Source of the DNA: Blastobasis lacticolella
Lineage: Eukaryota; Arthropoda; Insecta; Lepidoptera; Blastobasidae
Direction: 5' to 3'
DNA: 64,000 bases
NCBI GenBank assembly: GCA_905147135.1
Contig: LR990053.1
Span: 756,501 to 820,500, forward strand
Positions 48,945 through 57,936 of this stretch are shown here, piece by piece. Each line of letters begins with the position of its first letter. Within the stretch, counting starts at the first letter, position 1. The notes under the pieces are model-generated. The model was not told where the DNA came from. It saw only the letters and a program-made list of their open reading frames with translations, and did not search any database. Both the position numbers and the translations under genes were made by a program.

Positions 48945-49200
48945 ATCACAGCCCGTAACAGTCCACTGCAGGACTTAGGGCCACGAAAGGGGAGGTTATT
49001 GCCCTAATCTCCACGCTTGGCGGGCGGGTTGAAGATCTTAGTGTTTAAATATAACAATGAAAAATGCTGCTGCCCATTTTCCAGACTACGGAGACTCTTA
49101 ATCTTTTGCCTCGAAAACATTAGTCGCCTTGTACAACACCCATGAGTTTAAGGGGTTGGTGCTATTCTACTCTGCCGGACACCACACGGCCAATTATTAT
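48945..49200 (-). repeat. Inverted copy of the GGGCTGTGATGATGA repeat
   Basis: ATCATCACAGCCCGTAACAG...GAAAGGGGAGGTTATTGCCC...TTGTACAACACCCATGAG...ACTCTGCCGGACACCAC. Confidence 0.7.
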
Positions 49201-49439
49201 ATTATATTTGACGGGACGAAACGTCGGGAAAACAAATCCAAGACGATATCGTACAAGGCTGTAATCTAAATTATTAACCAGCTAATACCTCCGTCTATCA
49301 GGCGGTAAAACTCTGTCATGTCTGAGGAGTCTGCCTGGGTGAGTATGACCTTCTTATCTATTTCTGCCACCATACAACAATGCTTGCAATGTTGTGCTCC
49401 AGTTCGAAGAATAAGTTAGCTAGCGTAATAACAGGAATG

Positions 49440-49592
49440 AGGCATTTCATCTTAGCCCTCACAGTGACAACGCCTGCGATTCTGCATTTGTGCTGCCTGC
49501 AACCAAAATGCTTGAATGGTAGATGTTATGGGCGACAGTTACGGCTTACCATCAGGTGGGCTGTCTGCTTGTTTGTCATTCAGAAACAATAA
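49440..49592 (+). repeat. Unclassified repeat with GCCTGCAACC(T/A)AAATGC and CCATCAGGTGGGCTG
   Basis: Related copies are at 28090-28262 and 36205-36310. All share a GATTCTGCATTT...TGCCTGCAACC core and TTATGGGCGACAG. Likely 5'-truncated retroelement ends. The short frames over them are repeat sequence. Confidence 0.6.
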
Positions 49593-49899
49593 AAAACATC
49601 GTGTTCATTGCGTCCCGCCAGGGGATCCCGCTATAAAATTCGTCATACATTTTTTCAAGCTCTCGTTAACGGTATAAAAAATAAGCGTATAGCGAAAAAT
49701 AAAAAAAAAGCCACTTACCTATCAACATTAACATTGCCATTAGTGGAAAGTTTCCTCATTTTTCATCAAGCGAATTCGTCTAATCTGACTTCAAAAAACA
49801 GCGATCCCGTGGGACGAACGTAATCGCTTACCGCTCACCGCACCTCTAAAGCATTCCTATTTTTAGCCCCAGACCAAAAATGAGTGGTGTTATAAGATA

Positions 49900-50050
49900 T
49901 ACGTGTGTATTTACCTAAGTGTGGCTTTGTCTATCTGTGGCGTCGTAGCTCCCAAACGGATGGACCGATTTGTATGCGGTTTTCCCTTTTAAATCCAGAA
50001 CCTTGGTTTAATCGAGATGGTTTTAACTTTGTTTCATTCATGAGAAATTG
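49900..50050 (+). repeat. Unclassified repeat with GTAGCTCCCAAACGGATGGACCG
   Basis: GTCTATCTGTGGCGTCGTAG...GATGGACCGATTTGTATGCGG. Another copy is at 19755-19870, and parts of the same or a related sequence appear at 23100-23245, 18240-18325, 30270-30370, 40415-40570 and 58580-58690. This type of sequence is common in insect intergenic DNA. Confidence 0.55.
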
Positions 50051-50349
50051 ACAATTATTTTTATTTTTTATTTAGTAGGTACTATCACGTATACCCATAG
50101 TATTTATTGACAATTATACAATGTATTACAATTTTGTGTCAACTGTGACATTATTAATTTAATTTGTATTCATTTGACATTTTACTATTATTCATTTTCG
50201 TTGTGAATTTGTATATTTTGAAATTTTTTCGTATGACATTATTTTAATTTTATTTGACGATATCTCTGTAACTTACTTATATTATGACATTCGCCTAATA
50301 TAATGAAAATTTCATTGGTAAATAAATAATTTGCGGCCATAGGGCGGTC

Positions 50350-50353
50350 AGCG
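50350..50353. repeat. Target-site duplication, left copy (AGCG)
   Basis: AGCG precedes the 5' LTR here and recurs at 57937-57940 right after the 3' LTR. This marks a simple insertion without later LTR-LTR recombination. Confidence 0.85.
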
Positions 50354-50655
50354 TGTTACATCCGTACCTACCCTTAGAACCGCTGACCACTGAAACCTAC
50401 TTGACGACATCGATCACGCCACCGATATGTGCAAGCGAAGTCCAACCGGCACGAGGCACCGACGCAGCGTTTTACCTCATTGCAACACATTTCCGCTCGC
50501 CCCGAATCGGTATTTTTGCGAATGTATAAAATCACTTTTAGACCTAACATCGGCTAACTGAGACGTACTTTTAATCTGTAATTTTTAATTATTAATAAAT
50601 TAAGTTAATTAATTTTCGTCTTTTTTTCAATCCTTCGACTGTGACCTTCGTATTT
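50354..50655 (+). repeat. 5' LTR of the errantivirus
   Basis: It begins TGTTACATCC and ends CGTATTT, and it matches 57635-57936 throughout. A TATA-like element (TATAAAAT) lies at 50525-50532 and an AATAAA polyadenylation signal at 50594-50599, giving a plausible U3-R-U5 layout with a short U5. The end does not have the CA dinucleotide of most LTRs, which is common among errantiviruses. Confidence 0.95.
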
Positions 50656-50672
50656 GGCGCAGTCTTGGTAGG
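50655..50672 (+). promoter_or_regulatory. tRNA primer-binding site, probably tRNA-Ser
   Basis: TGGCGCAGTC starts at the last base of the 5' LTR and is followed by TTGGTAGGATTC. TGG pairs with the CCA tail of a tRNA. The following bases fit the acceptor stem and T-arm of a serine tRNA, the primer used by several errantiviruses. The tRNA identity is an inference. Confidence 0.75.
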
Positions 50673-50829
50673 ATTCTCGCGATCGGTAAGAGAAGATTTC
50701 CGTTTCCGTATATCTTGATCGAGCCGTCGGTGGCTCTCAAGCCACGAGCAGAGAATCCAGAACTTACGCAGCGTCGCAGCTTCCGGAGGAGTATCCAGAA
50801 ATCGATACACGGAAAAGACGAAAACCAGT

Positions 50830-50841
50830 ATGTTCCTGTGA
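50830..50841 (+). promoter_or_regulatory. Leader micro-ORF containing a candidate env splice donor
   Basis: An ATG at 50830 starts a three-codon frame that stops at TGA 50839-50841 in unspliced RNA. Inside it is a good donor, GTGAGT at 50838-50843. Joining this donor to the acceptor ending at 55870 keeps the ATG in frame with env and puts a hydrophobic leader at the N-terminus. The same ATG would be a short upstream ORF on genomic RNA and the env start on spliced RNA. The splice is predicted, not observed. Confidence 0.6.
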
Positions 50842-50926
50842 GTACCTTTGAATCAATCTAGGGTTGCTACATTTTCCTTTTAAGTCATTTTCTTTTCCTT
50901 AATTATATGTATTTCATTTTCTGTGT

Positions 50927-50947
50927 GTAAGTTTATTATATGTGCAG
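50927..50947 (+). promoter_or_regulatory. Possible leader splice signals near the first gag ATG
   Basis: A GTAAGT at 50927 is followed by a TGTGCAG acceptor-like end at 50947, preceded by a long pyrimidine-rich stretch from about 50870. If the donor at 50838 were joined to 50947, the ATG at 50940 would be removed and gag would start at 51072. This is only a possibility from consensus matching. Confidence 0.3.
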
Positions 50948-52322
50948 TGCTAAGATTTTCCATCCCAGGCGATCGAGTACTCCTAGGTTAGATAGAGAAT
51001 TTAGAAATAGAATATTAGATAGTAATAGATTTTTGAGCGATTCTGATTCTCAAACTGATAGCGAAATTGCAATGGCGGACTATGACAGTGTATTTAAAGC
51101 CCTCCGCTTGGTTCCCGATTTCGATGGGAATGCAAATGTCTTGCCGCGATTTATTAAGTTATGTGACCAACTCGTATCAGAGTTTAGTGAACTCGAACAG
51201 CCGTCGCTTTTGGTTGCCTTATTGAACGGCATTTTAAATAGAATAACAGGGCCCGCAGCTCGTTTAATTAATATTAGCGGAGTTCCCGGAGACTGGCAGG
51301 GAATACGTAGAGCACTTATTAATAACTTTGCCGACCATCGAGATGAGGTAGCTCTATACAATGACCTTTCAATAATCACTCAAAGCTCAAGTACACCCCA
51401 AGAGTTTTATGAACAGTGTCAAAATCTTTTTAGCACAATGATGACCTACGTCTCGCTTCACGAGACTATTGAGAGCACTATTAATTCAAAATGCGACTTG
51501 TATAAAAAATTGACCCTTCAGGCATTTTTACGAGGTTTAAAAGAACCTTTGGGATCCCGGATTCGATGTATGCGACCGGAAACCATAGAAAAAGCACTAG
51601 AGTTTGTTCATGAGGAGTCCAACATCCTATATTTGCAAAAGCGCAGTAATGAAAGTGTTCCCGACAGGAAGCCAAACTCACTAAACAATAATCATCCCTT
51701 TAAACCCCAATTTGGTAACTTTGCACCCTCTAGACCGTCAGATTTTTATATGATGCCAGGTCCCTCTCGAGCTAATTTTAATGCGCCCCAGCATTTTCCA
51801 CAAACGACTAGACCAAATTATAATCATGGGTTCCAGAATAGAGGTCCCACTCGCACTCAGCAAATGTTTGCAGCACCTCTTCCTAACCAGACCTCCCGTG
51901 GATTTAATGTCCCACAGCGTAGCTTCATGCCTCCTTCTAACAACACCCCTCGTCCCATGAGCGGGGTTAGTCATTTCACCCCGAGGAACCTGCCCTCGAC
52001 CGGCATGCAAGGTCATAACTGGGCTACGCAAGGCAACCCTCCGGCCAGTAACTACTTCAAAAGCCGTCAAATGAACTACACTGAGTGTTACGACCCCGAG
52101 TTTCAATATGAAGCACACGACTACTATTACGACAGTCCCGATCACTTATATTATTATGAGGCCACGCCTGATTATTCCCACGATAGCGACCAACAGCTGT
52201 CCTACCCGGCACTGTGCCCGAACTATCCCGGCACTCCCGACTTTCCCAGAGAGCAAGACGACTCAGTTCCGTCCGCATCTCAAAATTTTCAGAAGGCTCC
52301 GAACCCAGAAAAGCCAAAATAG
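50940..52322 (+). CDS. gag: Gag polyprotein of errantivirus
   Basis: A 460-residue open frame encodes the structural protein that would form the intracellular particle. The N-terminal two-thirds is helical-looking with a capsid-like stretch (roughly residues 50-240). The C-terminal part is rich in Pro, Asn, Phe, Tyr and Arg and has no CCHC zinc knuckle, as in gypsy-type Gag. The ORF opens at 50940, but the ATG at 51072 (residue 45) has a better context (G at -3 and G at +4) and is the more likely start. The frame ends at TAG 52320-52322 and overlaps pol. The slippery heptamer A AAT TTT at 52283-52289, in the correct phase, would let a fraction of ribosomes shift -1 into pol. The call rests on position and overall composition. 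Confidence 0.9.
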   Translation: MCSAKIFHPRRSSTPRLDREFRNRILDSNRFLSDSDSQTDSEIAMADYDSVFKALRLVPDFDGNANVLPRFIKLCDQLVSEFSELEQPSLLVALLNGILNRITGPAARLINISGVPGDWQGIRRALINNFADHRDEVALYNDLSIITQSSSTPQEFYEQCQNLFSTMMTYVSLHETIESTINSKCDLYKKLTLQAFLRGLKEPLGSRIRCMRPETIEKALEFVHEESNILYLQKRSNESVPDRKPNSLNNNHPFKPQFGNFAPSRPSDFYMMPGPSRANFNAPQHFPQTTRPNYNHGFQNRGPTRTQQMFAAPLPNQTSRGFNVPQRSFMPPSNNTPRPMSGVSHFTPRNLPSTGMQGHNWATQGNPPASNYFKSRQMNYTECYDPEFQYEAHDYYYDSPDHLYYYEATPDYSHDSDQQLSYPALCPNYPGTPDFPREQDDSVPSASQNFQKAPNPEKPK

Positions 52323-55300
52323 AGGTCAACCTTCAGACCCAACGTCAGTTACCTTTCATACAGATAGCTGACCCCCCTCTCAAATTTTTATTGGACACTG
52401 GAGCCAATCAATCTTTTATTTCTCCCGAGGCAGTGGAAAGATACTTTCCCCATATTCCTTTAAATTACGAACCCTTTGAGGTCACTAATGTTCATGCCAC
52501 TAGCAGAAATAATTACTCCATAACATTACCGTGTTTTAGAGAATTAAACGAGAATGATAAAGTTAATTTATTCATTTACAAGTTCCACGAATACTTCGAT
52601 GGGCTTATCGGACTAGATCTTTTAAACAAATGGGAGTCAAGTATCGACTTGAAACACAAAACCCTTAGGACGCGCCGCGCGAATAATCCTATCATAATGT
52701 ATGACTCACGTAATTGCAATTTTTATGAAGAGATAATTTCGGCAAACACATCTAAAGTTCTTAAAATACCCATTAACATACATGACTGTGAGGCTTACAT
52801 CCCTGAGCAAAGAATATCGGGTTGTATAGTTAGGGAATGCCTTACTAACATAACTAAAAGCCGTGGTTTAGTGGAAGTAATAAATGACACCGCGAACGAT
52901 GTAATCTTTTCGCTCGATAGCCCGCTCGGCGCCGAGGTTTATAATGTTGAGTGCAGTCGCACTAGTGCGCCCGCGACGTCACGCGCCGCGCAAGTTCTGT
53001 CTCGCTTGCGCACGGACCATCTCAACCCTGAGGAGCGCACCAATTTAGAATCCTTGTGCGCTCAGTATTCCGACGTGTTTTATATTGAAGGTGAAGCATT
53101 AACATTCACGAATAAAATAAAACACTCAATTAAAACTACTGATGAGATACCCATCTATACAAAGAGTTACCGTTACCCTTTCATACATCGCGAAGAGGTT
53201 CAAAGTCAAATTAGTAAAATGTTGGAACAAGGTATTATCAGACCCTCAGATTCCGCGTGGAGCTCGCCCATTTGGGTTGTGCCTAAAAAGATGGACGCGT
53301 CAGGGAAAGTTAAGTGGCGTCTTGTCGTTGATTTTAGAAAATTAAACGAGAAGACGATCGACGATAAATACCCTATTCCAAACATTGCAGACGTCCTAGA
53401 TAAACTCGGTAACTGCCAGTATTTCACCACCTTAGATCTGGCAAGTGGGTTTTACCAAGTAGAAATGGACCCCCAAGATATACCCAAAACAGCCTTCAAC
53501 GTAGAACACGGTCACTACGAATTTTTACGTATGCCCATGGGACTAAAGAACTCCCCATCTACTTTCCAACGGGTTATGGACCATGTCCTCAGAGGTCTAC
53601 AAAATCAGATCTGCTTGGTATATCTTGACGATATAATTATATTCAGTACCTCCTTACAAGAGCATATGAATAATTTACAGAAAGTGTTCGACAGACTTAG
53701 GGAATCTAACTTCAAGATTCAAATGGATAAATCTGATTTTTTGAAGTTAGAAACCGCCTATTTAGGGCACGTTATCACTAAAGATGGCATTAAGCCAAAT
53801 CCCGATAAGATCGTCGCGATCCAAAAATTCCCTGTGCCTAAAACATCTACGGAGATAAAGCGTTTCTTAGGGCTCTTAGGTTATTATAGGAAGTTTATCC
53901 CGAATTTCGCTAAGGTGACGAAACCCATGACTCAATGCCTTAAAAAGGGATCTAAAATAGATATTCATAATCCAGAGTACATTAACTGTTTCGAACATTG
54001 CAAGAAACTTCTAACCAATGATCCGATTTTACAGTACCCGGACTTTTTAAAAGAGTTTATACTAACGACCGACGCCTCGAAGTTAGCTATAGGCGCCGTT
54101 CTCTCTCAAGGCCCCATAGGCTCGGATAAACCGATAGCTTATGCATCTCGTACTCTTAACACTAGTGAGATAAACTATAGTACCATAGAGAAAGAACTTT
54201 TAGCTATAGTTTTCGCTTGCAAGTACTTCCGCCCTTACTTATTTGGACGAAAGTTTGTGGTAGTTACAGACCATAAACCGCTTAAATGGATGATGAGTCT
54301 TAAGGAGCCTAACTCGCGCTTAACGCGTTGGAGACTCAAGTTAAGTGAGTACAACTTCACTGTCCTTTATAAAGAGGGCAAGTACAATGTCAACGCGGAC
54401 GCCCTCTCGCGAATAGAGATAAATAACGAGGAGACTTCATCTTTAGCTGTCAACCACTCAGAAGCGCCTTCAGCGCCTGGTTCGTCTACGGAGACCGTCC
54501 ACACTAGTGAAGAAAATCCAATTTTAGAAATCCCGATAACAGATGAACCTTTAAACCGATTTAGCCGCCAGATCTGCTTCACAGTTGTCGGTGATATAAA
54601 AAAGAAACCAGTTGTTAGTAAGCCTTTTGAATCACACACTCGTACCACCATTCAAATCTCGGAATCTAATCTTGAAAATGACGTAATTAACTCAGTAAAA
54701 GAATACGTCAATCCCAAAGTAAAGACAGGAATAATTATTTATCCCCAATTGGCTATGTATCAAATCATTCCTGTAATTCAAAAACACTTCAAAAATTCCG
54801 CTATGCATCTCGTCTTAACTAAAGTAGAGATAGAAAACGTGAAGGATTATTTACGCCAGCAGGAGATAATTAAAGCCTACCATGAGGGTAAAACGAACCA
54901 CAGAGGCATTAACGAGTGTCATCTTGCATTGTCAAAAAAATACTACTTTCCGAAAATGAAAGATCAAATTGCGAAGTATATAAACGAATGCAGTATTTGC
55001 GGTCAAGCGAAGTACGACCGCAACCCCATCAGGCAGCGATTTTGCATAGTTCCACCCCCTACGAAACCATTCGAGATAGTTCATCTTGATCTCCTCACCA
55101 TCGAAAATGAAAAATATCTCACTTTTATCGACGCATTTTCTAAATATGCGCAAGCCTACCACCTCCGCGATGCTACAGCCATAAGCGTTGTACAGTCCCT
55201 GTTAAAGCTGTTTTCCCATCACGGTGTCCCTATAACGATTGTCACGGATCAGGGTCCTGAATTTACAAACCAAGTCTTTATGGAATTCGTCCGAGTCCAT

Positions 55301-55930
55301 AAGATTCAACATCATAAAATTCTCGCTCACTCCCCCAACGATAATGGTATGGTGGAGAGATTTCACGCTACCCTTTTGGAACACTTACGTATTCTAAAGT
55401 TAGAACGTCGCGGTGAACCTGCAGTTAACCTAGTACCTTACGCTGTTTTAGGTTATAATAATTCGATCCACAGTTTCACAAAATGCCGTCCTATAGAGAT
55501 AATCGTGGGTCACTTCGATCCGAGAGACCCCCTTGACATCGACCTCTCGGAGCATTTACTCCAACAGTACGTACAGGACCATAGGAAACGCATGACTGAG
55601 GTCTATAACATTCTTAATGAGACCTCCCTCCATCAGAGGACTCAGCTAACTGAAAACCGAAATAAGGATCGAGAACCCGAAAGGGAATATGAGCCCGACC
55701 AGCAGGTGTTCATTCGTAACCCGAAGGCTAGCCGTCAAAAGCTCGCGCCTAGGTTTACCCAGGATATTGTATTAGCCGACCTGCCGATACATATCTATAC
55801 TAAGAAAAAGCGGAACCCAGTAGCCAAATCTCGCCTTAAGCGAGGCCCTAAAACCTCAACCTTGTTACAGGACACTACAACTATTGACGCTTCTACTTCA
55901 CGGGACGTTGGCGCTGGACATATCACTTGA
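52214..55930 (+). CDS. pol: Pol polyprotein: protease, reverse transcriptase, RNase H, integrase
   Basis: A 1238-residue frame carries the replication enzymes. Counting from the ATG at 52214, the order is: aspartic protease with DTGA at 61-64; reverse transcriptase around 290-500 with YLDD at 470-473; RNase H starting near Asp620 (TTDAS), with IEKELL and TDHKPL downstream; and integrase with a zinc-binding region (His890, His896, Cys926, Cys929) and the catalytic triad Asp959, Asp1012, Glu1048 (35 residues between the last two). Gypsy-type domain order and intact active sites make this a confident call. Translation is expected as a Gag-Pol fusion by -1 frameshift at 52283-52289, so the ATG is probably not used. 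The 3' end overlaps the env frame. Confidence 0.96.
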   Translation: MPELSRHSRLSQRARRLSSVRISKFSEGSEPRKAKIEVNLQTQRQLPFIQIADPPLKFLLDTGANQSFISPEAVERYFPHIPLNYEPFEVTNVHATSRNNYSITLPCFRELNENDKVNLFIYKFHEYFDGLIGLDLLNKWESSIDLKHKTLRTRRANNPIIMYDSRNCNFYEEIISANTSKVLKIPINIHDCEAYIPEQRISGCIVRECLTNITKSRGLVEVINDTANDVIFSLDSPLGAEVYNVECSRTSAPATSRAAQVLSRLRTDHLNPEERTNLESLCAQYSDVFYIEGEALTFTNKIKHSIKTTDEIPIYTKSYRYPFIHREEVQSQISKMLEQGIIRPSDSAWSSPIWVVPKKMDASGKVKWRLVVDFRKLNEKTIDDKYPIPNIADVLDKLGNCQYFTTLDLASGFYQVEMDPQDIPKTAFNVEHGHYEFLRMPMGLKNSPSTFQRVMDHVLRGLQNQICLVYLDDIIIFSTSLQEHMNNLQKVFDRLRESNFKIQMDKSDFLKLETAYLGHVITKDGIKPNPDKIVAIQKFPVPKTSTEIKRFLGLLGYYRKFIPNFAKVTKPMTQCLKKGSKIDIHNPEYINCFEHCKKLLTNDPILQYPDFLKEFILTTDASKLAIGAVLSQGPIGSDKPIAYASRTLNTSEINYSTIEKELLAIVFACKYFRPYLFGRKFVVVTDHKPLKWMMSLKEPNSRLTRWRLKLSEYNFTVLYKEGKYNVNADALSRIEINNEETSSLAVNHSEAPSAPGSSTETVHTSEENPILEIPITDEPLNRFSRQICFTVVGDIKKKPVVSKPFESHTRTTIQISESNLENDVINSVKEYVNPKVKTGIIIYPQLAMYQIIPVIQKHFKNSAMHLVLTKVEIENVKDYLRQQEIIKAYHEGKTNHRGINECHLALSKKYYFPKMKDQIAKYINECSICGQAKYDRNPIRQRFCIVPPPTKPFEIVHLDLLTIENEKYLTFIDAFSKYAQAYHLRDATAISVVQSLLKLFSHHGVPITIVTDQGPEFTNQVFMEFVRVHKIQHHKILAHSPNDNGMVERFHATLLEHLRILKLERRGEPAVNLVPYAVLGYNNSIHSFTKCRPIEIIVGHFDPRDPLDIDLSEHLLQQYVQDHRKRMTEVYNILNETSLHQRTQLTENRNKDREPEREYEPDQQVFIRNPKASRQKLAPRFTQDIVLADLPIHIYTKKKRNPVAKSRLKRGPKTSTLLQDTTTIDASTSRDVGAGHIT
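52283..52289 (+). promoter_or_regulatory. -1 ribosomal frameshift slippery site (A AAT TTT)
   Basis: In the gag phase the codons read CAA AAT TTT, giving the X XXY YYZ pattern with X=A and Y=T. Pol lies in the -1 frame relative to gag and is open across the site. Slipping here leaves 33 nt before the gag stop. I did not identify a clear downstream stem or pseudoknot by eye. Confidence 0.7.
55858..55870 (+). promoter_or_regulatory. Candidate env splice acceptor
   Basis: TTGTTACAG ends at 55870 inside the end of pol, just before the hydrophobic start of the env frame. Splicing from the donor at 50838 keeps the reading frame from the ATG at 50830. The pyrimidine tract is modest. Confidence 0.55.
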
Positions 55931-57620
55931 CAAACTGGATGATGGACCTGGGTTGATTCCGTTCAAGCTAGGAGACTCCCGCATGATTTCCCACTATCAC
56001 TCATTTATACAATACATTGACCTTAGAGATATGCAAAGTAAATTAGACTCAGTAGATAAGCAACTTCGTAATTTTAGACCTAGATTAAATAATAAAACAC
56101 TTTCCCTTTTTGAGCCCCATATGACACATTTAGAATCAAAGCTTCAAAAGATTTCAGAACAATTAAGTACTTTTAAACCACAAATAATAAAGAGAGGATT
56201 AATTGATGGTCTCGGTTCAGTTATTAAAAGTATTTCAGGTAATTTGGATTATACAGACGCGATTAGATATGATAACGCGATAAAAGTTCTTGAAGGAAAC
56301 CAAAATCGATTACAATCTGAAATTAATAACCACATTAGTTTAACTAAAGACTGGATCGCCCGTCATAGTAAGTTATTAGATGATATAGTTTACAATCAAA
56401 ACAAAATTGAAAGCATTTTGACCAGTTTAATCGCTGAAGATAACACTAGAGAAGCAGATATAATCAGATATGGACATTTATTGCAGTTTCTTAGTATATT
56501 AAGCGATAACATAGATAACTTAAGTGAAGAATTATTAACTATAGAAACCACCCTAGCTTTTATAAAAAGCTCTGGTTTCTCTCATACAATGCTTAGTTCT
56601 TATTCTCTTAAATTCATGTTAAAGAAATTAAAATTATTATATTCGGACTCGCAATTAATAAATATTGACTTGAGAGACTACTATGAGATAATAAAGTTAG
56701 GCTCATATTACATAGATAGCAAGATAGCTATAGTGTATAAAGTGCCGATAGCCTTTCCCGATATCTATAATTTTTATAAGTTATCCATTATCCCTAATAG
56801 ACAAAACCTTTCTCTGATTCCTGTCCTTCCTTATGTAGCAATTCGAAAGAAGGATTCCATGTACTTTAGGGCTGAATGTCCAAAGATTAATAACTGGTAC
56901 GTCTGTGAAAAGGGAGTTAGCTACAGCAATCAAGAACAACCGGACTGCGTGGAAAGTCTCATTACGATCCAACAACGAAGTTCACCGTGCTTGCTAACCC
57001 GTATTATACTCACCAAGGAATCTATGGAACAATTAGATGACCAACATTATACTATGTCGTTCCCGAAGCCAACAAGGATCCAACTCTCATGTGAAAAGGA
57101 AGAATATCGAATCCTGCAGGGAAGCTATCTCGTTACACTACCACAAGGTTGCATAATCAGGACGCCTGAAATCACTGTCACTAACACCTATGACGTTATC
57201 AAAGGACATGTAATAAAAATTATGGACCTTCTTCCAGACTTAGACGAGAAGCTGCAGCCAGAAAAACCTGTGTTAACGCTGAAATCGATTCATCTCGAAA
57301 ATCTCCATGCCAGCAGCGCCCGAGTCCTAGCACAGCAGCCTGCAACGATTAGTCACATCACCGGGACAAGTATCTATCACACTACGATACCACTCTATAC
57401 TATATTCTTCAGTACATTCGCTATAGCCGCTGTTTTAACTTACATTCGAGTTATAAGAAAACGACGCTCGAAACTACAACATGAAATAAAAGTCTCACAT
57501 CCCACTTATACGGAAGTTCCGGAGAAACCTAAGAGAAGTTTTAGATCAGATCAGATGAAGGACACGAATGTTAACTTCGTCTCAGCAGCATTTTCGCCGT
57601 CGACTTCAAATAGCTGCTGA
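55884..57620 (+). CDS. env: Envelope-like fusion glycoprotein of errantivirus (baculovirus F-type)
   Basis: The frame is 578 codons from TTG 55884 to TGA 57618-57620 and overlaps pol. No ATG stands at its head. It is open back to the acceptor at 55870, so the real start is probably supplied by splicing. Visible features are a hydrophobic N-terminus, a dibasic site at Lys103-Arg104 followed by a Gly-rich hydrophobic segment (104-120) like the cleavage site and fusion peptide of errantivirus and baculovirus F proteins, helical regions downstream, a Cys-rich stretch near 325-370, and one membrane segment at about 503-524 followed by a basic cytoplasmic tail. The cleavage site lacks Arg at P4. 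The role would be membrane fusion and cell-to-cell transfer. The frame is unbroken. Confidence 0.88.
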   Translation: MTLLLHGTLALDISLDKLDDGPGLIPFKLGDSRMISHYHSFIQYIDLRDMQSKLDSVDKQLRNFRPRLNNKTLSLFEPHMTHLESKLQKISEQLSTFKPQIIKRGLIDGLGSVIKSISGNLDYTDAIRYDNAIKVLEGNQNRLQSEINNHISLTKDWIARHSKLLDDIVYNQNKIESILTSLIAEDNTREADIIRYGHLLQFLSILSDNIDNLSEELLTIETTLAFIKSSGFSHTMLSSYSLKFMLKKLKLLYSDSQLINIDLRDYYEIIKLGSYYIDSKIAIVYKVPIAFPDIYNFYKLSIIPNRQNLSLIPVLPYVAIRKKDSMYFRAECPKINNWYVCEKGVSYSNQEQPDCVESLITIQQRSSPCLLTRIILTKESMEQLDDQHYTMSFPKPTRIQLSCEKEEYRILQGSYLVTLPQGCIIRTPEITVTNTYDVIKGHVIKIMDLLPDLDEKLQPEKPVLTLKSIHLENLHASSARVLAQQPATISHITGTSIYHTTIPLYTIFFSTFAIAAVLTYIRVIRKRRSKLQHEIKVSHPTYTEVPEKPKRSFRSDQMKDTNVNFVSAAFSPSTSNSC

Positions 57621-57623
57621 ACT

Positions 57624-57634
57624 TCGGGGGGAGG
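57624..57634 (+). promoter_or_regulatory. Polypurine tract for plus-strand priming
   Basis: TCGGGGGGAGG directly precedes the TGTTAC start of the 3' LTR, as expected for the second-strand primer. Confidence 0.85.
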
Positions 57635-57936
57635 TGTTACATCCGTACCTACCCTTAGAACCGCTGACCACTGAAACCTACTTGACGACATCGATCACGC
57701 CACCGATATGTGCAAGCGAAGTCCAACCGGCACGAGGCACCGACGCAGCGTTTTACCTCATTGCAACACATTTCCGCTCGCCCCGAATCGGTATTTTTGC
57801 GAATGTATAAAATCACTTTTAGACCTAACATCGGCTAACTGAGACGTACTTTTAATCTGTAATTTTTAATTATTAATAAATTAAGTTAATTAATTTTCGT
57901 CTTTTTTTCAATCCTTCGACTGTGACCTTCGTATTT
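57635..57936 (+). repeat. 3' LTR of the errantivirus
   Basis: This is a direct copy of 50354-50655 at an offset of 7281 bases. I see no substitution between the two copies. The AATAAA at 57875-57880 would direct 3' end formation. The next four bases, AGCG, repeat the sequence upstream of the 5' LTR. Confidence 0.95.

Larger units (their letters stand above)
50354..57936 (+). mobile_element. Complete errantivirus-type Gypsy LTR retrotransposon (endogenous insect retrovirus)
   Basis: Two direct 302-bp repeats bound a 7583-bp element carrying leader, gag, pol and an envelope-like gene in the order typical of insect errantiviruses (gypsy, 17.6, ZAM, TED type). The two LTRs read as identical base for base, and the element is flanked by AGCG on both sides (50350-50353 and 57937-57940), a 4-bp duplication as expected for this family. 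A tRNA primer site follows the 5' LTR and a G-rich polypurine tract precedes the 3' LTR. All three frames are uninterrupted, so the copy looks recent and possibly functional (inference). The LTR edge is ambiguous by one base because a G precedes TGTTAC on both sides. Endogenous copies of this type can act as simple retrotransposons, and env-bearing ones can also spread between cells. Confidence 0.96.

Noticed and set aside
51738..52145. 135-codon minus-strand frame within gag
   Set aside because: It is a shadow of the gag coding sequence.
52214..52216. ATG 52214 as the true start of pol
   Set aside because: A correctly phased slippery site lies downstream in the overlap, and Gypsy-type elements make Pol as a Gag fusion.
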